From NCBI GenBank assembly GCA_029559155.1, contig JAKQCM010000128.1:1-39735 (forward strand): 39,735 bases of DNA, written 5' to 3'. The position numbers and the translations under genes were made by a program. This stretch comes from Chloroflexota bacterium. Lineage in GTDB: Bacteria > Chloroflexota > Anaerolineae > Promineifilales > Promineifilaceae. Shown here piece after piece: positions 1 to 8,227 of the stretch (within the stretch, counting starts at the first letter, position 1; every line of letters starts with the position of its first letter). The notes below the pieces were generated by a model. That model did not search any database. It saw only the letters and a program-made list of their open reading frames with translations, and was not told the origin of the DNA.

Positions 1-161
1 GCGCTGGCGACGGCGCGCATGTAAGGATTTTCCAGGAGTATGGTTAGCCAGGGAGGACACGGCCGTTCCTGCCTGTTGCTTACCCACCGCCAGAACAAAG
101 TTCCACTCACAGCTGCCGCCAAAGGGGCGGCTACAATTAACGTGATAGTTTTTCGATTCAT
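1..161 (-). CDS. Partial 5' end of a membrane-anchored protein, probably a class I SAM-dependent methyltransferase
   Basis: Not in the ORF track because it runs off the left edge. The reverse strand has an ATG at 161, preceded by GGGGAG eight or nine bases upstream, and then 53 stop-free codons beginning MNRKTITLIVAAPLAAAVSG. The first 25 residues form a short basic start and one hydrophobic segment, so the protein is probably membrane-anchored. The following ILLENPYMRAVAS resembles the segment just before motif I (LDVGCGPG) of many small bacterial class I methyltransferases. That motif itself lies outside the window, so the enzyme call is inference. It is divergent from modA, and the 160-bp gap between them carries an inverted repeat. 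Confidence 0.45.
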   Translation of the reverse strand, partial: MNRKTITLIVAAPLAAAVSGTLFWRWVSNRQERPCPPWLTILLENPYMRAVAS

Positions 162-221
162 GGTTGGCTCCCCTGCTACAATACCGGCCAGTTACACAAC
201 TGCCCGATATGCAACCTAGTA

Positions 222-266
222 ATAGTTGTTTGCATTATAACTAATAGTAATTTCACAAACAACTAT
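222..266. promoter_or_regulatory. 11-bp perfect inverted repeat in the divergent methyltransferase/modA intergenic region
   Basis: ATAGTTGTTTG (222-232) is repeated as its exact reverse complement CAAACAACTAT (256-266), with a 23-base AT-rich spacer. It lies between two divergently transcribed genes, so it could be an operator or a transcript hairpin. It does not match the known ModE operator (ATCGYTATATA repeats), so a link to molybdate control is unproven. Confidence 0.4.
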
Positions 267-321
267 CAAAATTACTTTTGTGCAAGATTCCCGGCCTCAC
301 CGCCGCTAAAAGGAGAAAATC

Positions 322-1116
322 ATGACCGCCAAATTTGGACTGATCCTGTGTATCTTGTTGGGACTGGGAGGGTGCGGCCTGGTTCGGCCGGAGATAAGCG
401 CGACTGCGCCACAAGAAATCACTGTTTTTGCCGCCTCATCGCTTACGGAAGCGTTCCAGGAGGCGGCCAAAGCGTTTGAGGCGCAGCATCCGGATATCCG
501 GGTGGCGCTGAATTTTGCCGGGTCTTCGCAGTTGGCGGCTCAACTCAGCGAGGGCATTGCAGCGGATGTGTTTGCTTCGGCGAACGAGGCGCAAATGCAG
601 GCGGTCATCGATATGGGCCGCATTCAGGCGGGAACTGAGACGATCTTTGTTTCCAATCGTCTGGCAGTTATCGTGCCGGCAAACAATCCGGCCAACGTGT
701 TTGCGTTGGAAGACCTGGCCAAGCCGGGCGTGAAGCTGATTCTGGCGGTGGCGGGTGTGCCGGTGCGCGACTATACCGACCAGATTGTCGGGCGAATGCC
801 GGCGGATTTTCAGGCGTCATTTTACGCCAACCTGGTGTCCGAAGAGGATAATGTGCGGCAGGTGGCGGCAAAAGTTGCCTTGGGAGAAGCTGACGCAGGC
901 ATCGTGTACACATCGGATGTGACGCCAGAGATTGCCAATCGGGTTTTACAGATCACCGTTCCTGACGCCCAAAACGTGGTTGCTGCTTACCCGATTGCGC
1001 CGCTGGCTGACGCGCCCCATCCGGCGGCGGCGCAGCAATTCATCGACTTTATCCTCAGCCCGGAAGGCCAGATGATTTTCTTGCGCTGGGGTTTTAATCC
1101 GCCGCCGGGAAACTGA
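322..1116 (+). CDS. modA: Molybdate ABC transporter substrate-binding lipoprotein ModA
   Basis: 264 aa, the usual ModA length. It has a lipoprotein signal peptide with lipobox LGGC (Cys18), so it is predicted to be anchored outside the cytoplasmic membrane and to bind molybdate or tungstate. The mature start ITVFAASSLTEAF, then NFAGSSQLAAQL and ADVFASANEAQM, are the characteristic ModA segments that build the oxyanion pocket. The ATG at 322 follows AGGAG with six bases of spacing. No modB permease or modC ATPase follows; the next gene is a peptide-type permease behind a fold-back element. The protein is therefore an orphan binding protein here, either partnered elsewhere or separated from its partners by rearrangement. 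Confidence 0.92.
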   Translation: MTAKFGLILCILLGLGGCGLVRPEISATAPQEITVFAASSLTEAFQEAAKAFEAQHPDIRVALNFAGSSQLAAQLSEGIAADVFASANEAQMQAVIDMGRIQAGTETIFVSNRLAVIVPANNPANVFALEDLAKPGVKLILAVAGVPVRDYTDQIVGRMPADFQASFYANLVSEEDNVRQVAAKVALGEADAGIVYTSDVTPEIANRVLQITVPDAQNVVAAYPIAPLADAPHPAAAQQFIDFILSPEGQMIFLRWGFNPPPGN

Positions 1117-1118
1117 AC

Positions 1119-1339
1119 CAGATTGGGTCAATCTTCTTGCAGATTAAAAAATTAATCCGGTAATCGAGAGACATGTCATGCTGAGAGCCTGTGCTGAGCT
1201 TGCCGAAGCATCCTCCGAAGCATCCCATTTGCTTGAAATGACCGAGTGATAGGGATTCTTCGCTCCGAAGATTCCGCTCAGAATGACCAGTTCATTACCT
1301 GATTGTTTTCTTAAAGACCAACAAGATTGACCCAATCTG
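1119..1339. mobile_element. 221-bp fold-back, MITE-like element
   Basis: The ends are 21-bp inverted repeats with one mismatch: CAGATTGGGTCAATCTTCTTG at 1119-1139 and its near-complement at 1319-1339, including 17 perfect base pairs. Homology between the two arms continues inward, with a second inverted pair GTCATGCTGAG (1175-1185) / CTCAGAATGAC (1277-1287). Almost the whole element can therefore fold into one long hairpin. It has no coding capacity. I see no clear target-site duplication. It sits between modA and the dpp permease, and its right end supplies the TG of an extended -10 promoter. Confidence 0.6.
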
Positions 1340-1346
1340 ATACAAT
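1338..1346 (+). promoter_or_regulatory. Extended -10 promoter for the DppBC-fusion gene
   Basis: TGATACAAT matches the extended -10 pattern TGnTATAAT with one mismatch. No good -35 is seen at the right distance, as expected for an extended -10. The TG lies in the last bases of the fold-back element and the hexamer lies just outside it. Transcription would begin near 1353, just ahead of the leader ORF. Confidence 0.4.
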
Positions 1347-1361
1347 CGGAGGCGTAGGAAA

Positions 1362-1403
1362 ATGGGCTGTTGGCTTGAATTGCGCCTTTGGAATATGTTG
1401 TGA
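1362..1403 (+). CDS. Possible 13-codon leader ORF coupled to the permease gene
   Basis: ATG at 1362 lies nine bases after GGAGG, the only good ribosome-binding site in this region. It opens a 13-codon ORF (MGCWLELRLWNML) ending in TGA at 1401-1403. That stop overlaps a GTG (1400-1402) in the permease frame in the classic GTGA arrangement. The permease has no Shine-Dalgarno of its own at TTG 1388 or GTG 1400. Translational coupling through this leader is therefore a reasonable inference, not a proven one. Confidence 0.35.
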   Translation: MGCWLELRLWNML

Positions 1404-4012
1404 AACAAACTTTGGCAGACCTACCATTGGAAAATATCTCCACTATCAAACCTGCGCGGTCCGGCTGGCACAATTTGCTGCGATATATTCTTGGCCGGGG
1501 GGCGTTGTCTTTGCTGGCGGTGGTAACGGCCGTTTACATCATTATTCTCGTGGCCAATTACGGAGGCTTTATTGATGAGATCGTTAAAAGCCGCATTGAG
1601 CTGACGTTGGGCGGCATGGTGCGTGAAGGTTGGCTGCGCGACGTGCCGGAAGAGGAGCGGACGCTTGTTTATGAACAGACACGGGCGGCCATGCAGGAGG
1701 CGGCGGGTCTAAACAGGCCATTCCCGCTGCGCACGCTGAACTGGTTGGTGGACGGCCTGACGCTGAATTGGGGGCAGGCTGACCATCCGCAGGCGTATGG
1801 CCTCAGTGGCAATTCGGCCGGCGTGCGGCAAATTATTCTGGATCATTTATCGCGGACGTTGTTTGTCTTTGGCGCGGCTTATCTGGTGCTGTTTGTGCTG
1901 GCTATTTTTTTGGCGCTGACGCTGAACCGGTATTACGGCCGTTGGTTCGACAAACTATTCGTTCTGCTCTCGCCGCTCTCTTCCGCCCCGGCATGGGTGT
2001 ATGGCGTGATTCTCAGTGTGCTGTTTTTGCGGCTTTTCACTTTTTCGACTGGCGGCGCATTCGACGCCTGGCCGGAAGAGTTTCAGGTGTCATATGTGCC
2101 GCTTTTGCTGCGCCGGATGTTTCTGCCCTTCCTGGCAATTTTGATCAGCGGCCTGTTTTTGACCGTCAATGCCTGGCGGTCTTATTTTCTGGTTTATTCG
2201 AACGAGGATTATGTGGATGTGGCCAGGGCGAAAGGGTTGTCTAACCGGCAAATTGAGCGGCGATACATTTTGCGCCCGGCCTTGCCCGGTCTGCTGACCA
2301 GCTTTGCCTTGATGACGGTTGTGCTGTGGCAGGAAGTCATTGTGCTGGAAGCCATTTTTAACGTGGCCGGGATCGGGCAAGTGTTTGTGAATGCGTTGCG
2401 GGTTTCGGACACGCCGGTTATTGTGGGGCTGGCGGTGATATTTGCCTATTTGCTGGCCCTGACGGTGCTGCTTTTGGACATTGCCTATGCGTTTGTGGAC
2501 CCCAGGCTGTCGGTGGGGAGTCGGGAGAAGACTGGCAATTTGGTGATTGGGCAGGGGGAGGGGCACGGCCGTTTCCGTCCTCATATTCACCTGCCGCGCC
2601 TCAAATTTCCCACCCTGCCCAGGCTCAATCGCTGGTCGGTGCGCTCTGTGTTGGCGGCTGTGGGGCGGCAGGCGCAAGGTTTGGGGCGCATTTTGCGCGA
2701 ATTGGGGCGATACCCGACGGCCGTTTTCGGGTTAATCGTCATCGCTATCTTTGTCGGTATCGCCATCTACACCGTCATCGCCATTCCCTACGACCAGGCC
2801 ATCGCCGATTGGCGCGGCGATAACAACGTCTGGGCGCGTAATCCCGAAGATGCGCAGCCCGCCTGGGTTAATTTTTTCCGCCGCGACAAACTGCCCGAAA
2901 CGATGATCATGAACAGCCAGGACCCGGCCATCCAAAAACAAGTGCGCGTCGTCTCCGACAGCCAGACAGAGATTAGCTATACCTTTGCCTTTGATTACCC
3001 TTACAGCCATTTTCCCCAGGAATTGGCTGTTTACTTTACTTCGCAGTACAACGAAAAACTGCCCTATGTGACCATGACCTGGATCAATCCCGCCGGACAG
3101 GAAACCGAAATCGCCAGTCTGTCCGGCGAGGACGGGTCTGCCTTTTATTTTTCTCGTGACAAACGGTTGCAGCGCCGGCTGCGAGCCGATTATCCCCAAG
3201 AAGCATTATTCCTGGACCGCGACGCGGAAGAAGCGGTTATCTTGCAAGGCCCGTATCAGCTGCGGTTTGATGTGCTGGTTTTTGAAGAGGAGGCGGTGGT
3301 AGACGCCGAATTTGTCTTGTTTGGCCAGGTGCATGGCCTGGCCGGGACAGACGCCAACCGGCGTGATTTGTCTTTGGCCTTGTTATGGGGAACGCCGGTG
3401 GCGCTGGCCTTTGGTCTGGTTGCGGCCGTTGTCACGTCTATTGCCAGCATGTTCCTGGCGGCTGTTGGGGTTTGGTATGGCGGCTGGGTGGACCGGTTGG
3501 TGCAGTTCCTTACCGAAATCAACCTGCTGCTCCCTTTCCTGGCTGTGAGCCTGATGGTGTATACGTTATATTCCAAAAGTATCTGGACCATTCTGGGCGT
3601 GACCATTCTGTTGAACATTTTCAGCCATTCGATCAAGACCTATCGCGCCGTCTTTTTGCAAATCAAAGAGTCGCCTTACATGGAAGCGGCGCAGGCTTAC
3701 GGGGCCAGCGACGGCCGTTTGGTGACGCGATACCTGACCCCGCGTGTCTTGCCCATTTTGCTGCCTAAACTGATTATTTTGGTGCCGAGCTTCGTTTTTT
3801 TGGAAGCGACGCTGGCTTATCTGGGCGTAAGTGATCCGCGCCTGCCGACATGGGGCAAACTGGTGGCCGACGCGCTTGCTTCAGGCGTCTACCGCGAGGC
3901 GTATCATTTGGTGTTGGCGCCATTTCTTTTGCTGTTTCTGGTGGGGTTTGCTTTTGCCATGGTGGGGTTGGCTCTGGAACGAATTTTCGACCCGCGTTTG
4001 CGGGAACGATAA
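1388..4012 (+). CDS. Fused DppB-DppC-type peptide ABC transporter permease
   Basis: 874 aa, about the sum of a DppB and a DppC. The N-terminal half (about 30-375) is a DppB-type BPD_transp_1 permease, with an EAA-like loop DVARAKGLSNRQIERRYILRPALPG near residue 277 and the typical end YAFVDPRLSVG. A linker of about 50 residues follows. The C-terminal half is DppC-type: a first membrane helix near 445-465, an unusually long extracytoplasmic stretch (about 470-620), and the EAA loop EAAQAYGASDGRLVTRYLTPRVLP near 764, ending in RIFDPRLRER. Both permease domains of a dipeptide, oligopeptide or nickel importer are thus on one chain. No ATPase is adjacent; a solute-binding protein of the same transporter class lies about 27 kb away. 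The start is uncertain: TTG 1388 (ORF track) or GTG 1400, coupled to a leader ORF. Confidence 0.85.
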   Translation: MEYVVKQTLADLPLENISTIKPARSGWHNLLRYILGRGALSLLAVVTAVYIIILVANYGGFIDEIVKSRIELTLGGMVREGWLRDVPEEERTLVYEQTRAAMQEAAGLNRPFPLRTLNWLVDGLTLNWGQADHPQAYGLSGNSAGVRQIILDHLSRTLFVFGAAYLVLFVLAIFLALTLNRYYGRWFDKLFVLLSPLSSAPAWVYGVILSVLFLRLFTFSTGGAFDAWPEEFQVSYVPLLLRRMFLPFLAILISGLFLTVNAWRSYFLVYSNEDYVDVARAKGLSNRQIERRYILRPALPGLLTSFALMTVVLWQEVIVLEAIFNVAGIGQVFVNALRVSDTPVIVGLAVIFAYLLALTVLLLDIAYAFVDPRLSVGSREKTGNLVIGQGEGHGRFRPHIHLPRLKFPTLPRLNRWSVRSVLAAVGRQAQGLGRILRELGRYPTAVFGLIVIAIFVGIAIYTVIAIPYDQAIADWRGDNNVWARNPEDAQPAWVNFFRRDKLPETMIMNSQDPAIQKQVRVVSDSQTEISYTFAFDYPYSHFPQELAVYFTSQYNEKLPYVTMTWINPAGQETEIASLSGEDGSAFYFSRDKRLQRRLRADYPQEALFLDRDAEEAVILQGPYQLRFDVLVFEEEAVVDAEFVLFGQVHGLAGTDANRRDLSLALLWGTPVALAFGLVAAVVTSIASMFLAAVGVWYGGWVDRLVQFLTEINLLLPFLAVSLMVYTLYSKSIWTILGVTILLNIFSHSIKTYRAVFLQIKESPYMEAAQAYGASDGRLVTRYLTPRVLPILLPKLIILVPSFVFLEATLAYLGVSDPRLPTWGKLVADALASGVYREAYHLVLAPFLLLFLVGFAFAMVGLALERIFDPRLRER

Positions 4013-4269
4013 GCTGCCGGACTGTTTGGTGGCGTGTTCGTTCTGTCTGAGTCTGGGCTATGTGTTTTTGGCCGGTTAAACGGCCGTTTCGCGCCCCCTG
4101 GAAAACGTCCACCCATACCTTCTCAATCACATACGCTGTGGTCGGACCTTCCCCGTACGTCAATATCCCACGGTAACTAGTCAATTTCTTGGTTTGGTTG
4201 AACTTTTTCATAGTACAATGACTTTGGACACGTGATGGGTTTACCGCCGTGTAATAATCAAGGCTTGAG

Positions 4270-7200
4270 ATGAAAAGATTTTTTCTTACCTCCCCAATAC
4301 TCCTGGCCGTAAGTTATCTGCTTTTCGGTGTATTTTGGATTGTTATAACAGACCAACTGCTGGCTGCGCGGATAGTCGATGCCAACACAATATCCTATTG
4401 GCAAACTCTGAAAGGCTGGGTGTTTGTGATTGGAAGCACCCTGTTGTTGTATTACCTTTTGCACGTCAGCGCCAGGGAGCACCGCGCCACGCAACGGGTC
4501 CTCCAGAGGCAAGAACACGAGTATCGTTTCCTGTTTGAGAACAATCCCTTGCCCATGTGGCTTTATGATGAGGCCACACTTGTTTTTTTGGCGGTGAACG
4601 AAGCTGCCATTGACCATTACGGTTATACCCGGGCTGAGTTTTTAAAGATGACTTTGAAAGATATTCGCCCAGCGGAGGATATTCCCCGTTTGTTGGCCGA
4701 TATCGCTGCGACCACGCGGCCACTGAACAATGCGGGCGAATGGCGGCACATGCGCCGCGACGGCACGATTTTCCCGGTCGAGATTGTGTCTCATACATTG
4801 GATTACCAGAATCGAAAAGTGCGCCTGGTCGTTGTGCATGATCTCACGGAACAAAAACGGAGCCAGATTGAATTGCAAGCCAGCGAGGAGCGTTTTCGGT
4901 TGTTGGCCGAAAATGCGCCCGATTTTATTTACCGGTACCGGCTGCTGCCGACGCCGGGGTATGAATATGTATGTCCGGCGGCTACGGCCATGACCGGCTA
5001 TACGCCCGACGAGTTTTACGAGGACGTCGGGCTGGATTACAAGCTGGTGCATCCTGAAGATCGCCATTTATTGGACAAGATCCGACGGGGTGATGCCACG
5101 CATGATGAGTCGGTAGTGTTGCGTTGGGTGCGTAGAGATGGCGTGACGTTGTGGATTGAACAGCGCACGGTGTTGATTTTTGATGAGGAGGACGGCCGTT
5201 TAACGGCCGTTGAAGGCATTGCCCGCGATGTGACGGAGAAAGTATTAACCCGTCAGGAACTGCAAGCCAGCGAAGCCCGCTTCCGCACGGCAATTGATCA
5301 AGCGCCGTTTCCTATCATCATCCACGCCGAAGATGGCGAAATTCTGATTATTAACCAGACTTGGGCCGAATTTACCGGCTACGATCTGGCCGATTTAAAG
5401 ACTATCTCCGACTGGACAGAAAGAGCTTATGGCGAAAGGCAAGCCCCGATCGAAGAGGGCATCGACCGTCTGTACGCGCTGAACGAACGTGTGTCCGAAG
5501 GTGAATTTACCATTACTTGCCAGGATGGCTCGCAGCGCATCTGGGATTTCAGCACCTCGCCGTTGGGCCGTTTGCCAGACGGCCGTCGCACCGTTATTAG
5601 CATGGCGATGGATGTGACCGACAAGAAGCTGGCCGAATCCAATTTGCAGGCCGTGGCCGCCGAGTTAAACGGGTACTTCACCAATTCCCTGGATTTGTTG
5701 TGCATCACCGACGCCGCCGGTAATTTTCGGCGGTTAAACAAACAGTGGGAGGAAACATTGGGGTTCCCGTTGGACGAGATGATCGGACAACCGTTCATGC
5801 AATATATCCATCCTGAGGACAAAAGTAAAACCGAAACGGCCGTTGAGCATCTACTCAATCATGGACAGGTGGTCAATTTCGTGAATCGGTACCGGCATCG
5901 GGAAGGCAGCTACCGTTGGATCGAGTGGCGCGCCTCCCAAATTGGCGAGATAACCTATGCTGCGGCGCGAGATATTACCGACCGCATCCAGAATGAGCAG
6001 CAGCTCCGGCTGCAAAGCACTGCGCTGGAGTCGGCGGCCAATGCCATTGTGATATTCGATGGTGACGGCCGTATCGAATGGGTCAACCCTGCGTTTACGG
6101 CCGTCACCGGCTTCAGCAGGGAAGAAGCCCTGGGACAAATGTTATACACCCTGCTGCCATCCGATACCCACAATCAGGCATTTTACGAAGCATTATCCCA
6201 AACCCTCACCGCGCTACAATCCTGGCACGGCGAAATTGTCAACCAGCGCAAAGATGGCGCCTCCTACATTGAGGAAACCTCCATCACCCCAGTTCGAGAC
6301 GATTCGGGTCAGATTGTTCATTTTGTGGCCATCAAACAAGATGTTACCCAGCGACGAAAAGAAGAAAGCGAGCGCGAACAGTTGCTGAGCCAGGTACGCA
6401 TGCAGGCGGAACAGATGAGCCAGATCATGCAGAGCGTGCCGGAAGGCATTCTTCTGCTTAATGGGCAAAATCGCCTTTTGCTGGCCAATTCGCAGGGTCA
6501 GGAATACCTGGCGCTGCTGGGCGGCGAGGGAATTGGCGATGTTCTGACACATCTGGGGGTGCTGTCTTTGGAGGCTTTGCAAACCTCGCCGTTATCCGGC
6601 AGCGGTCATGAAGTGGTGGCAGATGACGGCCGTATCTTCATCGCCGCCGCCCGTCCCATCGAAAAAAATACCCCCAACACCGAAGGATGGGTGCTGGTCC
6701 TGCGTGAAGTAACCAGAGAACGCCTGGTTCAGCAGCAGCTTCAGCAGCAAGAAAAACTGGCCGCCATTGGTCAACTGGCTGCCGGCATTGCCCACGATTT
6801 TAATAATATCTTGGCCGTAATCATTCTCTATGCCGAGCTGTTGCAGAAGGCCTCTTACCCCTCCGCAGACACCCAAACCCGCCTGACAACCATCATCGAG
6901 CAAGCCAACAGGGCCGCAGCGCTGATTCAACAAATTCTAGATTTCAGCCGCCAATCTGTCATGGAGCGACGACCGGTTGATTTGCTGCCCCTGCTTGAAG
7001 AACAATTTCAGCTCATGCAGCGTATGCTGCCGGAATATATTGAGGTCCGCTTCCAAGCCGAACCAGGCCAATTTATCGTTCAGGCCGATCCGACCCGAAT
7101 CCAACAATCGATTATGAACCTGGCAGTGAATGCCCGCGATGCCATGACAAACGGCGGGAAATTATCGTTCGATCTGTCCAGATTGACCGTGCTAAAAGCG

Positions 7201-7878
7201 AAAAATTCACCGGTTCCGAACATGGCTGCGGGAAATTGGGTGCGAATTAGCATTCGTGATACAGGTCACGGCATCAGCCAGGACATTCTCTCGCATATTT
7301 TTGATCCATTTTTCACCACCAAAAAACAGGGCGAAGGAACAGGCTTGGGGTTGGCCCAGGTGCACGGCATCATCGCCCAACATGATGGTCATATTGTTGT
7401 CGACAGCGAGGTGGGCGCGGGCACAACGTTTACCATTTATTTGCCCGCCCTAACAATCCCAGTTGACCAGCTAATTGTGCAATCAGACGCCGATCTTCCC
7501 AGAGGTGACGGGGAGTTGATCCTGATTGTGGAGGATCAGGAATTACTGCGCGAGGTCATGTCTCAGAGTTTGGAGATGTGGCAATATCGCACCCTCAGCG
7601 CCGACAACGGGTTAGATGCTTTAGCTCTCCTTGAAAAGCTGCAAGAACCTGTCGCACTCATTTTCTGTGATGTTATCATGCCGCGCATGGGTGGTATTGC
7701 CCTGCTGCAGAATCTCGCCCAGCGGAACAGGGACATTCCAGTGGTACTCATGTCGGGACACCCGCTGGATGTTGACATGACTCTTTTAGAAGACCTTGGT
7801 GTTATCGCTGTTCTGAAAAAGCCGATTCAATTTGAACATCTGGTTCATACAGTGGCTACCATTTTGGGGAAGTATTGA
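4270..7878 (+). CDS. Multi-PAS hybrid sensor histidine kinase
   Basis: 1202 aa. Two N-terminal membrane helices (about 9-27 and 50-66) are followed by six PAS or PAS-like domains starting near residues 81, 203, 332, 466, 586 and 719, the last one degenerate. HisKA begins near 827 with the phosphoacceptor in GIAHDFNN (His842). The HATPase_c domain carries NLAVNARDAM, DTGHGI, FDPFFTTK and GTGLGL. A C-terminal receiver domain (about 1081-1202) has its phospho-Asp in FCDVIMPRMGG (Asp1134) and the conserved Lys in VLKKP. It should autophosphorylate in response to a signal sensed by the cytoplasmic PAS array and pass phosphate to its own receiver. No separate response regulator is adjacent, so output presumably goes through a distant partner. 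Repeated LQASEERFR / LQASEARFR joints show internal PAS duplication. Confidence 0.93.
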   Translation: MKRFFLTSPILLAVSYLLFGVFWIVITDQLLAARIVDANTISYWQTLKGWVFVIGSTLLLYYLLHVSAREHRATQRVLQRQEHEYRFLFENNPLPMWLYDEATLVFLAVNEAAIDHYGYTRAEFLKMTLKDIRPAEDIPRLLADIAATTRPLNNAGEWRHMRRDGTIFPVEIVSHTLDYQNRKVRLVVVHDLTEQKRSQIELQASEERFRLLAENAPDFIYRYRLLPTPGYEYVCPAATAMTGYTPDEFYEDVGLDYKLVHPEDRHLLDKIRRGDATHDESVVLRWVRRDGVTLWIEQRTVLIFDEEDGRLTAVEGIARDVTEKVLTRQELQASEARFRTAIDQAPFPIIIHAEDGEILIINQTWAEFTGYDLADLKTISDWTERAYGERQAPIEEGIDRLYALNERVSEGEFTITCQDGSQRIWDFSTSPLGRLPDGRRTVISMAMDVTDKKLAESNLQAVAAELNGYFTNSLDLLCITDAAGNFRRLNKQWEETLGFPLDEMIGQPFMQYIHPEDKSKTETAVEHLLNHGQVVNFVNRYRHREGSYRWIEWRASQIGEITYAAARDITDRIQNEQQLRLQSTALESAANAIVIFDGDGRIEWVNPAFTAVTGFSREEALGQMLYTLLPSDTHNQAFYEALSQTLTALQSWHGEIVNQRKDGASYIEETSITPVRDDSGQIVHFVAIKQDVTQRRKEESEREQLLSQVRMQAEQMSQIMQSVPEGILLLNGQNRLLLANSQGQEYLALLGGEGIGDVLTHLGVLSLEALQTSPLSGSGHEVVADDGRIFIAAARPIEKNTPNTEGWVLVLREVTRERLVQQQLQQQEKLAAIGQLAAGIAHDFNNILAVIILYAELLQKASYPSADTQTRLTTIIEQANRAAALIQQILDFSRQSVMERRPVDLLPLLEEQFQLMQRMLPEYIEVRFQAEPGQFIVQADPTRIQQSIMNLAVNARDAMTNGGKLSFDLSRLTVLKAKNSPVPNMAAGNWVRISIRDTGHGISQDILSHIFDPFFTTKKQGEGTGLGLAQVHGIIAQHDGHIVVDSEVGAGTTFTIYLPALTIPVDQLIVQSDADLPRGDGELILIVEDQELLREVMSQSLEMWQYRTLSADNGLDALALLEKLQEPVALIFCDVIMPRMGGIALLQNLAQRNRDIPVVLMSGHPLDVDMTLLEDLGVIAVLKKPIQFEHLVHTVATILGKY

Positions 7879-7889
7879 CTGGAGACCAC

Positions 7890-8227
7890 ATGATTGAGAT
7901 TTTACCAATTTCGGAGAGGCGCTCTTCGGCCTTGCGCCAGACGTGTGCCCCTAGAAAATTTCCCGGAAGGTAACTGATCCGAATCATCAGCGAAGGCGAA
8001 CTGGGCCTGTCCACTGGCCTGTGGCTTTACCTGCTGTACATTCTGGTTACGCAAATGCTCATGCTGCTGTCCGTTTTGGGTCGCGCCATTGCGCCGCGGC
8101 AGATAGCCGGGCCGCTGGAGAAAGGGCAGGCCTGGTTAGAGCGCAACAATCGTGTGATAATCTAAGTGTGTCGCTGCTGTTTGGACTTTAGTTCTCGTAT
8201 AAAGCGATGATAGGATTGCCTGGATGA
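7890..8227 (+). pseudogene. Decayed GAP (Sap/LysE-like) family transporter
   Basis: Not in the ORF track. An ATG at 7890, behind GGAG, reads MIEILPISE..., hits an in-frame TAA at 7971-7973, and continues in frame as TGLWLYLLYILVTQMLML...KGQAWLERNNRVII to TAA 8163. Moving one frame gives VSLLFGL-stop-FSYKAMIGLPG, where TAG 8189-8191 stands where a Trp would fit. This composite matches the C-terminal two helices of GAP-family membrane proteins. The original stop TGA (8225-8227) still overlaps the ATG of the next gene (8224) by four bases. The lesions are a large internal deletion, two nonsense codons and one frameshift. Family assignment is from memory of the C-terminal pattern. Confidence 0.5.

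Noticed and set aside
1181-1187. CTGAGA-like string suggesting a TPP riboswitch
   Set aside because: It is part of the fold-back element arms. The other TPP conserved strings are missing and no thiamin gene follows.
1144-1473. Minus-strand 109-aa ORF
   Set aside because: It spans the fold-back element and the start of dppBC; it is a by-product of the inverted repeats.
4070-4085. Possible terminator GGCCG-GTTAAA-CGGCC after the dppBC gene
   Set aside because: The stem is only five pairs, there is no real T run, and it is largely made by an ACGGCCGT copy.
3774-4211. Minus-strand 145-aa ORF beginning MKKFNQTKK
   Set aside because: No ribosome-binding site. More than half of it is a shadow of the DppC half, and no family is recognisable.
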